Assembly: GCA_005223375.1 (NCBI GenBank)
Contig: RXOD01003928.1
Span: 1 to 36,584 of the forward strand
Length of the DNA stretch: 36,584 nucleotides
Direction: 5' to 3'
DNA from: Amoebophrya sp. AT5.2
Lineage: Eukaryota > Sar > Dinophyceae > Syndiniales > Amoebophryaceae
The position numbers were made by a program, and so were the translations under genes. This document shows positions 19,267 to 29,365 of the stretch, piece by piece (within the stretch, counting starts at the first letter, position 1; each line of letters opens with the position of its first letter). The notes under the pieces were generated by a model that saw nothing but the letters and a program-made list of their open reading frames with translations, was not told the DNA's origin and did no database searches.

Positions 19267-21506
19267 CGAGTGGGTCCTCCCAGTCGATCGGTAGCATGAT
19301 CTGATTCTAAAGTTCTCCAAAAAATTGCATCAAGACCGACCTCGACTGTCTCACTTGCTCTACGTCTACTCAACTCTGGGGGCTCTCGTGCGCTCGTCGA
19401 AGTCGGTAATCTACGTTTAGTTAGTTCGTTGTTTCAAATTCGGAAGGCAACGAGGAAAACACCACTGCATGTGCTCGCAACGAGACGCTTCCTCCTCCTC
19501 GCGCTGGATTTTTCTATCAATCAATCCTATTGCATTCATTTTACCGTACTAGGTCTCAGCCACAAGAAAGCCACTGTTTGTGAGTCCGTACTTTACGACT
19601 TGAATTTTTCATTTTACTCATTATAGCTTCTTGATGGTTATTTCTGCTGAGTCCGACGAGACCAACACAACCCATCTCATCGACTTTGAGTTTGAGTTTG
19701 ACGCTCTGGCTCATGATACTAGGACTGGTCCTCGTGGTCGTCGCCGCTGTCCTCGTAAGCTCGATGGATCTATCATTTGTTTTGCAGTGCATGCAGCTGT
19801 GAGACAAAATCAAACCACGTGTCTTCTAAATCCTTGCCTTCTATTTATCTACTTGATAATCAAGTTCAGCGTCTATAAACCATGTTTGTAACTGTAAGTA
19901 ATTACATGTAAAGTACTTCCTTCAGTTTCCGACATTAATGATGCGCACTGTATTTTTAAGCGTAAGGCTCCCCTAAGTCGGCACTAGAGCCGCAGGAGTT
20001 TTGCAGCTAGCTAGTCCACGGAGAAACCAAAGCCATCTCGTCAAAAGAAACCACTGTAAAAATGAACTCGATCTCGTTCGCGTTTAATATTGCTTATATT
20101 GTACCCCTACATCATTCTACGTACGTGCATTTATTCGTCGAGCCTGTTGGGCCACGGCCACCGGGCTCCGCCGCAGTGGGCCGCACACTTCATTCAAAAG
20201 CTGGCTCAAAACCACTAGTTGTTTTTTCTGGAGATACATCATTTTCTTTTCTCACGATAGGTGTACAGCAACAGCGGGCATCTTGCGCAAATGAATCTAG
20301 ACAGTGATATCAGATAGAAGATCAAATAAAAGACGTCGGTGGATGATCGGCTGCCCCGAATCAGGCATGATGTATGAGTCATCGGACTCGACCTCGAGAG
20401 CACGCAACTATCAATTCTGAAGATTTCAGTATCTGCAAGTGCAACAAGTCAAGTAGTAGTACTTCTCAGTTGTATAAAGTAGATATTGATTTAATTTTGA
20501 TATCTTCCGCCTTCGCGCTGCTACGCACTGCAACCAGGTCTGAGAACCAAGGCCGAGGACGAGCGTCAAAGTGGCCATGAACAAGTTGCGGTTGCGGTAG
20601 AGAGACCATCAATGTAGATGAAGCAAGTGACGATACTATGGTCACTTTCTATACGATGGATTACGAATGTGAACGAATACGAAAAAAACGATCTAAAGCA
20701 AATGGCTTCAAAGACAACTTCGTGATTAGCGGCGGTCAGTAAATAACCACGGCCAGTCTTCAGTGGAAGTGGTCGAGGGCGCAGCGAATTTAATGACTGA
20801 ATTTTTGCAGTCGCCGCGAGCGCGACGTATTGCAATGCGACTGACCACCGGGAGGACGAAGGGGGCACTCACTAAATCGTCTCAGTCTCCGTGTCGTGTG
20901 AGTCATATTCATTGTACACAACTGGTGCTGATGGCTGAAGCGATGCTATCGCTCGCTGGCAGACTCGACTTGAAGCAAGAAATCAGCTTTCTGAGGGTAA
21001 AGTAATATACGTGAAATAAAGTGATAAAATTAAAGCCGCAAAACCAAAATCATGTCGGTAGTACTATGACCTATGTGGTGGAGGCGGTCGTCGCGGAGCT
21101 GCGATTTATACATTTAGAACCGGGTGATGCAAATCTCAATCTCTGTCTCGATGGACTTAGTAGCAAATCTCAATCTCTGTCTCGAAGTAGTAGTTTTCAT
21201 CTCCACCCGCAGGAGCACGTACCAAAGCAGCCAAAGCAGGGGATATTCTCTTCATTCTCGTGATCGTAGCAAATTCAGGTGGTAGCATTAGCAAATTCTC
21301 GTAGCAAATTCTGGTCTAGGTCCTCTGGTAAGAAGGCCTTCTTGCGTAATCTGATTCTGTAGTGTCAGTTCTCGATTATAGATACCTTTCGGTCCCACTC
21401 TAATACCCGGCGCGGGACACCATACTTCCGATTTTGACAGTAGTATCAGTCATCGAAAAAGTCCGTAGAGCAGCACCTACTACTACTTCAGAAGCCTCCC
21501 CCTCAT
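19267..21506. other. Gene-poor stretch of 2.2 kb with short repeats
   Basis: Only short frames on both strands, mostly lacking good starts. The composition is AT-richer than in the genes. A 23-bp direct repeat lies at 21129-21185, followed by several copies of AGCAAATTC up to about 21312. No RNA gene was recognised. Small exons cannot be excluded. Confidence 0.5.
21129..21185. repeat. 23-bp direct repeat, 34-bp period
   Basis: The 23-bp unit beginning GCAAATCTCAATCTCTGTCT and ending CGA is present exactly at 21129-21151 and 21163-21185. Related AGCAAATTC words recur at about 21267-21312, so this may be the edge of a decayed repeat array. Confidence 0.85.
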
Positions 21507-23203
21507 CTACAGGTAGGGGTTTTGGTGCGTGACGATTTTGTCGCGGAAGTGGTACCAGTAAGTGTTGAACTGGTCGTCCTTGAAAGGCACGTAGTAGCCA
21601 CCCTCCGCCGTCAGCCGCGCTTTGTTGATCAACTGCGAGGACTCCTCGGGGGGCAACTCCATGCCCTGCCGCACAAGTTGCCCCTCGGCGTTGATGGTGC
21701 AGTACACGTGCTCCAGGCGCTTGCGTCTTCTGTGGAGCTCCACGAAGCACTCGTTGCAGAAGAGCTCGCAGCAGTCCTCGCAGAGGATTTCCGCGCGGCA
21801 GTCCTTGTGGAAAGTCCGCGTGCCATACCTCAGCTCGTCCTCGGGGTCGTCAAAACTGCTCTCGTCGGGGTCGTCGACGGTTTGGAGCACGAAGGCCGGA
21901 CACTCGTTGCAGGGCAGGCCCTGTGACGGCGTCATATTCGTATTTTTTTGCATTGTCCAGAGAAGCGCAACTTCTGAAAGTGATTTGCCAGAGAGGCGCA
22001 GGAGGGGTTCGAAAAGAAATGTAAAAGTAAAGTACTACCTTGATGTATTTCATTCTGTGTCCGACGAATTTGTTTCGGTTTTTCTGGTAGCAGCCGTCGC
22101 ACGTTCGTGTGCCGCTTTCCATGCTGACCAGCACCGCGGGCACTTGGTCGCAGATGTCGCACACGTTCTGGTACACCGGCTCGGTCTTGTAGAATTTCCG
22201 CTTTCCGGTTGCGTGGCACGCCGCGAAGCAGTCCGCGCACCAGAAGTCCCCTTTGCACTTCAGCGTTGCGGATTTGCACTCGCACTCTTGGCACATCAGG
22301 ATTGGCGTCTCTTTTTCCAGGACGCAGCGCTTGATGATCTCCTTGCGCATGCGCTTCAGAAAGCCCATCGGATTCACGAGGTCGTTCGTGACTAGTGTTC
22401 TCTGATACGCCATGTCGACGTAACCCTCCAGCGACGAGCGGAGCTGCAGTGCGAGCTGGTACTCCTTCTCGGTCGGTATGCTGAAGTACAGTGCGACGGA
22501 CTCGACGATTTCGGGCGTCACCGGCGGAAGCCCCTTGTTGTACCGATTCAGAATGCCGTCCAGCACCACGCCGAGCTTAGCACACAGTTGCTCAGTACTC
22601 ATCGTGCCGACGTGCGGGTCGTGGTTCTTGGCGAAGTCCCGCTGCTGGCAAATGAAAGTCTCGAACTTGTCCAGGACCGGGTGGGTATTGGACAAAACCT
22701 TGGTGTCGGGGTGGAAGTACCTGCATGTAGTTGCGTGTGTGAAAGTTACTTTAAGACGAGCCTACTGCTTCATTTTGTGATCGCAGATCGACGTCGAGTG
22801 ACCTGCGCTGTCGCTGATCCACGAGTCGCTCGAGGTCGAGTGACCTAAGAAAGTCTGAGACTGAGACTCTCTCTCGTCTCGCAAACAGAATTATTAAATT
22901 CAGTGAGCCCAACCCCAAGTCTTCATTTAGTGGTCAACTTCAACAACAAGAAACAAACCAAAACGGCAATAAATATCAATATCTATGAGAAAATCGTAAG
23001 CACGCAGTCTCCCCGTCTTCTGTCTGAAACCATCTCCAATCTGCTGGGAGCTGTGTCTCCGATGCGTATTCTGCAATCCACATTAGATGTCTTTCGCTGT
23101 CGATGTCAATCCCGATTACTCGCGCTGCCGTGAGTATCGCTGCTTCCCGTTTTCGGACCTCAGCAGGGTCCTCCAGCCGCCTGCGCGTGGGCGCCGGCGT
23201 CAT
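21507..23203 (-). CDS. CEP164-type WW domain plus B-box-like zinc-finger protein, 3 exons
   Basis: Reconstructed exons are 23203-23004, 22720-22039 and 21920-21507 (minus strand), summing to 1296 nt, an exact 431-residue frame. Start is the ATG at 23203. Residues 20-85 read GIDIDSERHLMWIAEYA...LPADWRWFQTEDGET-AYFHPDTK...HP, the pattern of the WW domain of centriolar CEP164 with its upstream helix. The first Trp (56) is kept; the second signature Trp is replaced by Asn, so classical proline-ligand binding may be lost. Further on are Cys/His clusters: CQECECKSATLKCKGDFWCADCF..CH, then CDICD...CDGC, then CNEC...CEDCCELFCNECFVELH, which resemble B-box or similar zinc fingers. The C-terminus ends GYYVPFKDDQFNTYWYHFRD. 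A centriole/basal-body role is inference from the WW type. Both junctions keep frame and join domain halves. Confidence 0.8.
21921..22038 (-). other. Intron 2 of the WW/zinc-finger gene (118 bp)
   Basis: Donor CATCAAG then GTAGTA, acceptor GTCACAG then GGCCTG; phase 0. Removal joins HRMKYIK to GLPCNEC. Unspliced readings on both sides give unlike tails, supporting the intron. Confidence 0.85.
22721..23003 (-). other. Intron 1 of the WW/zinc-finger gene (283 bp)
   Basis: Donor ACTGC then GTGCTT, acceptor CATGCAG then GTACTT; phase 2. It interrupts the WW domain and its removal restores GETAYFHPDTK. It contains a 12-bp direct repeat GTCGAGTGACCT at 22793-22804 and 22835-22846. Confidence 0.75.
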
Positions 23204-24117
23204 CTTGGAACGACGACGAAGTCCTCTTGTTTTACACGACAAGAGCAGCGACGGTGCCGGTGGTCGTGGTCATTCGAATTTTAAGCAAATTGATTGCAGG
23301 TACTCGGAAGAATCAAGTCCCCGAAAAATCGACTCAAAATCCGCCTACTTTCATGATCATGATCATCCATGGATTGATTGATTGATTTGCCCAGCCTGGG
23401 CTTGGGGTAAACGTTCGCAGCACTACGAGCAAGCCCGATTCTCGTGCTGAAGGTCTTCACAACGACAGCGTAAACGTAATTCATATTCATTGGAAGTCGG
23501 CGCGCCGATTACGAATTGCGTACGTTGGGTCACCAAACTTTTACTTTCTGACGAGCGAATGACAATAAAGGGCTGGGCGTCAAACGTCGAACTCGTTTTT
23601 CTCTCGCGCTCATGCTCCTCCAGGCCTCTCCGGGGTACTGAAGTACTCCCACCATTAACGACTCGGACTCGATCTCGATGCTCTTTCGCTCGAGAGCGCT
23701 CACTTTGCCTTCACTGGCCCTGCTCAAAAGTCGTGCGATTCATCGAGCGGGTCCGTTTATCATGCATTTTTTTAGCTGTTGATAATGATACCGGCAAAAC
23801 AAAGCAACAGCAAGTAGAACTACCCAGAAGAGAACCAGGCGCAGGCCCAGCAGGCGGCCGTCATCGCTTTCGTCACCTCCTCTTCCGTGCCCGCACGGCG
23901 TGCCTGCGTGGCATAGTACTTATTTAACTTAAACATAAAAAAAAAGCGCTCTGCACATAGCATTTCTGCATGGAAAAAAAATATGGCTGTGACGCCGGTC
24001 GCGGTGCTCTACTTTTTCTGTTACTTCCTCCATTCCGCCTAACCATCTTTGATTTTCCATCGTTTGCCGCGTTTCAACATAATCCCTGAACCCTTCTCGC
24101 TTATCTAGAAGTACTCC
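23204..24117. other. Spacer, no supported gene
   Basis: About 0.9 kb. Short frames only. Simple-sequence patches (tandem GATCAT near 23354 and TTGA near 23372) and a poly-A tract near 23940 are visible. Confidence 0.5.
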
Positions 24118-25314
24118 TCATCTGAGTCCCGCGAGCATTCCTTGCAGGCTCCGCACCACCTTCTTCCCACCGATCGCCTGCGTTAGGCTTTTCACCGCGT
24201 CGTTGGCCTTCGATTCGATCTTACTCTGCTCCCACCCCGTGGCGCCGGACAACGCGCGCGCCGATTCCTGGTACGCTGCCGAATCCACCTCGTCTTCACC
24301 GTCCTCCTCGCGCATGTACTGGTGGAAAGAGTCGTCCGGATCCTCCTCTGACTCTGAGGACGAGGAGGTGGACGACATCATCCGACTCAAGCTTGGGGCG
24401 GTTGTTCTTCCCGACGTCGCGCTTGCCGGTAGTGGTGTGCCTGGTGTGGATGCTGCTTCTGTCGGTCGTGCCGCGACTATTTCGGGCTGTAGCGGCTCAC
24501 GCTCATGTTCCGGAGCTGCGGCTGCCGGGACCGCGTAGAAGTTGTGGCCACCTGCAGGAGCGCGCGACTGCACTGGCAGGGGGACTGCGACGGTCGGGTT
24601 GTAGTTGTACCTCCCAACAGGCGCTGAGAGCGCTGGAGCTGGTTCTTGCTCTACGACTTCTGGTGTGCTGGCCCGCACCCTCTCCACCTGTGGAGGTAGT
24701 TTTTGTGCGGCGACGGAATGCGCAGGAGGCGCCGCTGCAGCACGCCTTTGCGCGCCCGCAGCCACTCCAGATGCCGCCTGCTCCGCTCGGACGCGGGCGA
24801 GCTGGGCCCGCAGTTCCTCGGTGTCAGCCGATTCAGTGGACGAGACCGGGACAGGGGGACCACGGGCGCCCTCCAGAACTTGGCTGGGAAGCGCGGCCGG
24901 CCCTTCATCTACCGAGGACGCAGAAGTGGGGAGCTCTTGCACCTGTTCCTCCTGCGCGCTCAGCTGCGCCGGTTCCACCTCCGCTGCAGCTTGTGCTTGT
25001 GCTCTTCTCGTTGCCGTGACCCTGCGTATCTGTTTCCGTATTCCGCGGAGCTCGCTGAACACAGCGCGGCGACTCTCGTCCAGAGATTCGAGCTGGTCAT
25101 CCAGCGAGGAAAGCCGGTCCTCGTCCAGCTGCTCCTTCTTCTCCAGATCAGCGAGGTTGCCGCTACTTGCAGGCTGGCGCACGGCAAGAACGGCCGCCGC
25201 GGTCAGGAGGAAGCACTGCTGCCGACGCCATGACCAACAGCTTCGCGCTGTTGATTTTGCTGCTCGAGCTATCGTTGGCCGCCGGGGGCGCGGACTCAAG
25301 ACGCACACGGCCAT
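24118..25314 (-). CDS. Signal-anchored coiled-coil, Ala/Pro-rich protein
   Basis: The ATG at 25314 (MAVCVLSPRPRRPT) gives 398 residues; the longer frame to 25338 lacks an ATG. A hydrophobic stretch at about 34-50 (CFLLTAAAVLAV) after a basic region looks like a signal peptide or type II anchor. Next comes a heptad-like coiled coil at about 58-110 (LADLEKKEQLDEDRLSSLDDQLESL...ELRGIRKQI). A long Ala/Pro/Glu-rich disordered part follows with a second helical segment (TEELRAQLARVRAEQ). Near the C-terminus are an acidic Ser patch (STSSSSESEEDPDDS) and a final basic amphipathic segment (KVVRSLQGMLAGL). No enzyme motif or family is recognised. The N-terminus is the least certain part; an overlapping frame upstream also has a hydrophobic start. 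Confidence 0.6.
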   Translation of the reverse strand: MAVCVLSPRPRRPTIARAAKSTARSCWSWRRQQCFLLTAAAVLAVRQPASSGNLADLEKKEQLDEDRLSSLDDQLESLDESRRAVFSELRGIRKQIRRVTATRRAQAQAAAEVEPAQLSAQEEQVQELPTSASSVDEGPAALPSQVLEGARGPPVPVSSTESADTEELRAQLARVRAEQAASGVAAGAQRRAAAAPPAHSVAAQKLPPQVERVRASTPEVVEQEPAPALSAPVGRYNYNPTVAVPLPVQSRAPAGGHNFYAVPAAAAPEHEREPLQPEIVAARPTEAASTPGTPLPASATSGRTTAPSLSRMMSSTSSSSESEEDPDDSFHQYMREEDGEDEVDSAAYQESARALSGATGWEQSKIESKANDAVKSLTQAIGGKKVVRSLQGMLAGLR

Positions 25315-25915
25315 TGTCGTGAGTAGTAGAACTAGCAAGTTTATTCATCAGTGAGATGCGGCAGTCAACATGGAACAGGAGGTGGCACAAGCGAGAATTT
25401 GGTTGCTGTTGTTGTTTCCGATGCAGTCCGGTGCAGCTCAAATACGCAGGAAGTATGTTCTTGCTTCGATACGGCTTCAGTGCGGTTTAGTGCTGACGCT
25501 TTGGGCCGACGCCCACTTCTGGTTCTGGGCGCCTTTCGCTTTCTTAAAGCTCGTGATGTAGTATGTAACTAATCGATTTTTCTCCTGCATGTTGTAGGTG
25601 GAGCTCGGGCTCCATCAAATCCAAAAAATTTTTGCAAAGCGGCTTGCTTCTGCCTACGAGCGTCCATCCACTGCGTACGTCCATCCACTGGTAGTGGTAC
25701 AAAAAATACAGGGCACTCTTTAAGGCCTCGCAGACTAAGTGCGCGTCCCCGCCTTTCTACTTTCCTCAACACCAAGACCAGCCCCGCCTTCTTCTACTTG
25801 TACTTACTTCCTCCTTCTCCTATGCTTCTCCCTCCCCCAACTACACGAGCTTCTCACTCCCTCCACCAGCGCGTCCTCCAACCATATCTCCCCGCGCTCA
25901 GAGAAGATCTCCATC
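25315..25915. other. Spacer with 13-bp tandem repeat
   Basis: No supported gene. CGTCCATCCACTG occurs at 25661-25673 and again at 25678-25690. Confidence 0.5.
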
Positions 25916-27121
25916 TCACCGGCCGGGGGCGGGCGTCGACGTACTAGAAGAGAAGGGGGGATCGTCGTTTATCGTATGTTTTCTGCAGGTGATGAAGTTC
26001 CCCGGCGTCCTGTACGGCATCGGCAGGAGGGAGGACGATGGTACAGCTGGTTCTTCCTCGGCGGGGTGGGGGAACTCGTTGGGTACAACTGATGCTGGTC
26101 CCTCGTAGAGGAAGCACTTGCTCATCCCGTCGCTCGCTATGGCGGCACATCTGGGTGCATCTTCGTTGCAGACTTGGGTGCACCCCAGCACGCTGCCCAC
26201 GTCGTCGATTTTCGCATACGGCTCGTAGCCGAGGCGTTTGGGCGGGTTGGTGTCGGAGGACCATGCTGCGGGCGAATGATTGTCCTCCCACTCGGCTGCA
26301 ACCGAATCTGGATCCTCTCTTGGCTGCACCTCCTGTTGCGGCACGTCCCCGTAAAGCGCGGCTTTCGTAGGCGCGATCGGGTAGTACTGATCCGGGCAGG
26401 ACTCTTCGTTCACTTCCATGTAGATGGAGTTGCGCCAGGCTCCCCCGCCGCCGCCCTCCCCGTTGTTGATGGCGGTGTTATGGTACAGATCGTGCTTGCA
26501 CTCGCTGTCAGGACGTTTTCCGTAGCCGTCGGCTTGCTCATTCGTGCACGCATGGGTGAAGGCTGTCACCTCGTTGCTGCAGAACGCGGCTAGGGAATAC
26601 TGCACAGCAAAGTACGTGAACTTCCGTCCGTCCGTGTTGTCACCTGCCACGCAGTACTCGTACGCTTGAATTAGTGCCATCGGCTTGTCCGCGGACGAGC
26701 TGACAGGGCCTTGAGGCTGCCCGGTCATTGCCCGGGCGCTGTTGTCGCAGTAGCACCCGAGGTACCGGACCTTGCGGGTGCCCATAGATGTAGTGATCTC
26801 GAAGTCGGCCATGCCTGTCGCGAAGTAGTCGGCAGTGGTAGCAGTGGCCGCCCTGCTTGAGCTTGATGCTCTCGTCTCGCGCTGCACGAAACTGTGGTCC
26901 ACCTTCGTCATTATGTCGGCGGCCTCCTTTACCGTGTTCGGAGCAAGGTCCTCGGGCCGCTGCTTCGCCAGCCGCTGCGCACGGAGCTTGTTCTTTATTT
27001 TTAGAAGACGAGGACGAGGCGGCCGCTGCGCAATTTTGGAAGACGAGGACGATGCCGCCGAGGCCCAGGTCGCAAAGCCATTGATGCCGAGGAGGGAGGT
27101 GGATGCCAAAATCTTCTTCAT
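25916..27121 (-). CDS. Secreted Cys-rich protein with WSC-like and PAN-like domains
   Basis: A 401-residue frame from the ATG at 27121. Residues 1-22 (MKKILASTSLLGINGFATWA) look like a signal peptide. A Ser-rich and then basic pro-region leads to a Cys-rich domain at about 118-237 opening with VRYLGCYCDN, then YEYCV, FAVQYSLAAFCSNE, ACTNE and SECKHDLY. This is the general pattern of WSC-type carbohydrate-binding modules, although the first Cys pair is unusual (CYC). A second segment at about 305-382 (DVGSVLGCTQVCNEDAPRCAAIASDGMSKCFLY...ITCRK) follows the PAN/Apple cysteine pattern. Both domains typically bind glycans or proteins outside the cell. The C-terminal 19 residues (after ITCRK) are Ser/Pro-rich and cross donor/acceptor-like sequence, so the true end may differ. 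Domain assignments are by pattern. Confidence 0.7.
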   Translation of the reverse strand: MKKILASTSLLGINGFATWASAASSSSSKIAQRPPRPRLLKIKNKLRAQRLAKQRPEDLAPNTVKEAADIMTKVDHSFVQRETRASSSSRAATATTADYFATGMADFEITTSMGTRKVRYLGCYCDNSARAMTGQPQGPVSSSADKPMALIQAYEYCVAGDNTDGRKFTYFAVQYSLAAFCSNEVTAFTHACTNEQADGYGKRPDSECKHDLYHNTAINNGEGGGGGAWRNSIYMEVNEESCPDQYYPIAPTKAALYGDVPQQEVQPREDPDSVAAEWEDNHSPAAWSSDTNPPKRLGYEPYAKIDDVGSVLGCTQVCNEDAPRCAAIASDGMSKCFLYEGPASVVPNEFPHPAEEEPAVPSSSLLPMPYRTPGNFITCRKHTINDDPPFSSSTSTPAPGR

Positions 27122-27820
27122 TTTCTCGGTGCATAGATATAGATACAGCTGCTACCGGTGCCGGTCCTCTACTTTCTGGAGCCATTCAGTATATGAAACA
27201 TCAATATTACATGCAAGTTCAGTTTGTCGTGTTTCGGCTGGAGATATTGAAAATCATCGTACTTCTTCTCCCTCGAGAGCTCTACGGCAGCTCCTCTCCT
27301 GCAACTGCTCGCTCACGCTCTCCAGGTTGTATCTATCCATCGCTTACTCTCATTTATTGAAGTTGCATTCGGCGATTTGACTTCATCATCGTGCCCTCAC
27401 CCTCTTCAAATGAACAAAAGGAAATCTTTCGGGATTAAGTTGTTTTTCGACAAAGACCCGCCCGCGCCCGACCGCTGCTCCTAGATGACAAAAATCGAAA
27501 TCCAATGCATCTTACACGTGTAAAAAATCAATGAGAGTTATGCATTTCATCATCAAAGGAAATTTCGCGTCCTCTGCTCCGTTCATCCACCACGGGAGAA
27601 GCTGCGCCGTCTATTGCCGCCTGAAACAGAGCAGCGACAGTCTTACGGACAGAGTTGCAGTTGCTTGCACTTCAACTTAATGTAATAAGTTGACTACAGT
27701 TCTTGCAGTTCGTCCAGGCTAGGGTATCGGCATTCGTAGACGCCGCATCTTAGCCTCCTTGAGCAGGCTTAGAGCGGCGACGTTCCATGGTCTCGCGGCC
27801 AGCGTCGTTCTTCAGAAATA
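27122..27820. other. Spacer, no supported gene
   Basis: About 0.7 kb, AT-richer, with only short frames without recognisable domains. Confidence 0.5.
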
Positions 27821-29287
27821 TCAGATTCGCCTCCTACTTTCTCCTAGAGCAACGATGTGCGCACGACTTCGCTCTTCCTGACCTCCACCCTCCAGCAACA
27901 TTGCTTGTACCTCGTGTGTTTCCCGCGGCGGGATCATTTCACCCTCGCCGTCATGATATGCTTTGCCCACTGTGCTTTCGACTTCGGTAATAACGCGTTG
28001 CGGGAACAAAGACAAGGGGGCCGATGTCAGCTGTGACGTGTAAGAGCTAGGGGCTTCCGCTGCACTTCCACCACCACTCGGCCCCTTTGCTGCAGGGGCC
28101 TCAAGTCGCAAGGCCCCCATCTGGTCCACAATATTGGCGGGGCTCGGACTTCTACTTCTTACCTTCTTTTGACCATGTGCTGCAACTGCAAGTCGATCTG
28201 TGAGGCCCGTGACGAGGTCACTGAGCCGCCGGTTTTTGATGGCTTGCTCATTTGTCTTTGAGCCATCTCTTTCGAGGTCCTCGTGCCTTTCGCCGGGTTG
28301 TGCAGCTGGTGCGTCTTGCTGGCTTGCCTCGCGCTGAGCTACGTCTGCTTCCGCGCAGCGTTTCGCCTCGGAAACCCTCTCGAAGAACTCGGCGAAATCC
28401 AGACGCACGTGCGCAAACAGAACGCGGTTACGATCCGGAAGCACCTGACTACGGTAGGATTCCAGATCTGTCCGTTGTCCTCCGGTCGACGGAAGCCCGA
28501 GCGGCACCTCGCCCTCGACCCCATCGAAGAAAACGATCTCCAGGTCAGGACGTCCCTCGCCGGGCTCCCCGCCCTCCACGAGAAGCAGTTCTGCGATCAG
28601 CGCTTCGTCCCTTTCCTGCTGCTGTTGCAGCCTCAGGTTCCTCTCACTCTTACGCTGGAGACGCGCCCTCTGCATGTCGAGCTCCGAAGGCCACTCCATC
28701 GTGTTCGACGTGGTGGGTTCCCGGTGCGGACCCACCGCAACCCCAGGCTGGTCGGTGCCAACGCCAAGCATTTGGTCAAGCCGCGTCGCCAGTACTTGTG
28801 ATACCTCACTCTTCGGTGCAACACCCTCATCGTCTTGGCCTGCCGCTAGGTCATCCTCATTTTCATCCACGTCGGACGATGACGACGTCCAGGTCGACGG
28901 CCATACGACCATCCCGTTTCCGTCAACGTAGGGCGACCGCGGTGAGGATAACGACGACAAGGTCGAGGGGGGTGAAGAGGACTCCGAATCCGAGTCCTCT
29001 GACCCATGCGGGCGGCCACTCCCTGCTTGGTCTTCACGTTGCTGCCGCACCCTACAGATTTCATCCGAAATCGACCCGACGAGCGGATCCTTTTTGTAAA
29101 GAGGCTTCCAGTGCTGTACTTGTACGCCTTGCTCTGCTCGCTGTAGTTGCGCCCGCGCCCCGTAGTCGTGGTACAGGTGCAGGGTCCAGCTAGTTTTTTC
29201 AGCCTCTTCGTCTTCGCGTTCGCCCTCCGCATCAGTAGTAGTAGAGCAGGTCTTCGTGGTCCGGCGACGCAAGCTGTCTCGCAGCAT
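27821..29287 (-). CDS. Unknown acidic, helical protein (or 3' part of a longer gene)
   Basis: The frame is open from 29362 down to 27821. The first ATG is at 29287 (MLRDSLRRRTTK), giving 488 residues. Recognisable stretches are a small ordered segment (WTLHLYHDYGARAQLQRAEQ), a Ser-rich acidic linker (SEDSDSESSSPPSTL), a helical Gln/Glu-rich region (RARLQRKSERNLRLQQQQERDEALIAELL) and a segment with FAHVRLDFAEFFERV. No family is recognised. The open frame extends upstream of the ATG to a TAA, and directly beyond that TAA the same frame is open again for 153 residues (29366-29827). A single spliced gene, or read-through, is therefore possible. Low-complexity content matches neighbouring genes. 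Confidence 0.6.
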   Translation of the reverse strand: MLRDSLRRRTTKTCSTTTDAEGEREDEEAEKTSWTLHLYHDYGARAQLQRAEQGVQVQHWKPLYKKDPLVGSISDEICRVRQQREDQAGSGRPHGSEDSDSESSSPPSTLSSLSSPRSPYVDGNGMVVWPSTWTSSSSDVDENEDDLAAGQDDEGVAPKSEVSQVLATRLDQMLGVGTDQPGVAVGPHREPTTSNTMEWPSELDMQRARLQRKSERNLRLQQQQERDEALIAELLLVEGGEPGEGRPDLEIVFFDGVEGEVPLGLPSTGGQRTDLESYRSQVLPDRNRVLFAHVRLDFAEFFERVSEAKRCAEADVAQREASQQDAPAAQPGERHEDLERDGSKTNEQAIKNRRLSDLVTGLTDRLAVAAHGQKKVRSRSPSPANIVDQMGALRLEAPAAKGPSGGGSAAEAPSSYTSQLTSAPLSLFPQRVITEVESTVGKAYHDGEGEMIPPRETHEVQAMLLEGGGQEERSRAHIVALGESRRRI

Positions 29288-29365
29288 TTGAGTGATGTCC
29301 GCGGCCGATTTGTCGGCATTCAGAACACGGCTTGCTTTCCGGGAGGTGGTGGAGGCAGCATACAA

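Noticed and set aside
23344..23384. Tandem GATCAT/TTGA patches considered as a regulatory site
   Set aside because: Simple-sequence repeats with no link to a gene start; nothing supports a function.
28252..29193. 313-residue plus-strand Arg/Pro-rich frame
   Set aside because: It lies opposite the minus-strand 488-aa gene, with no domain and shadow-like composition.
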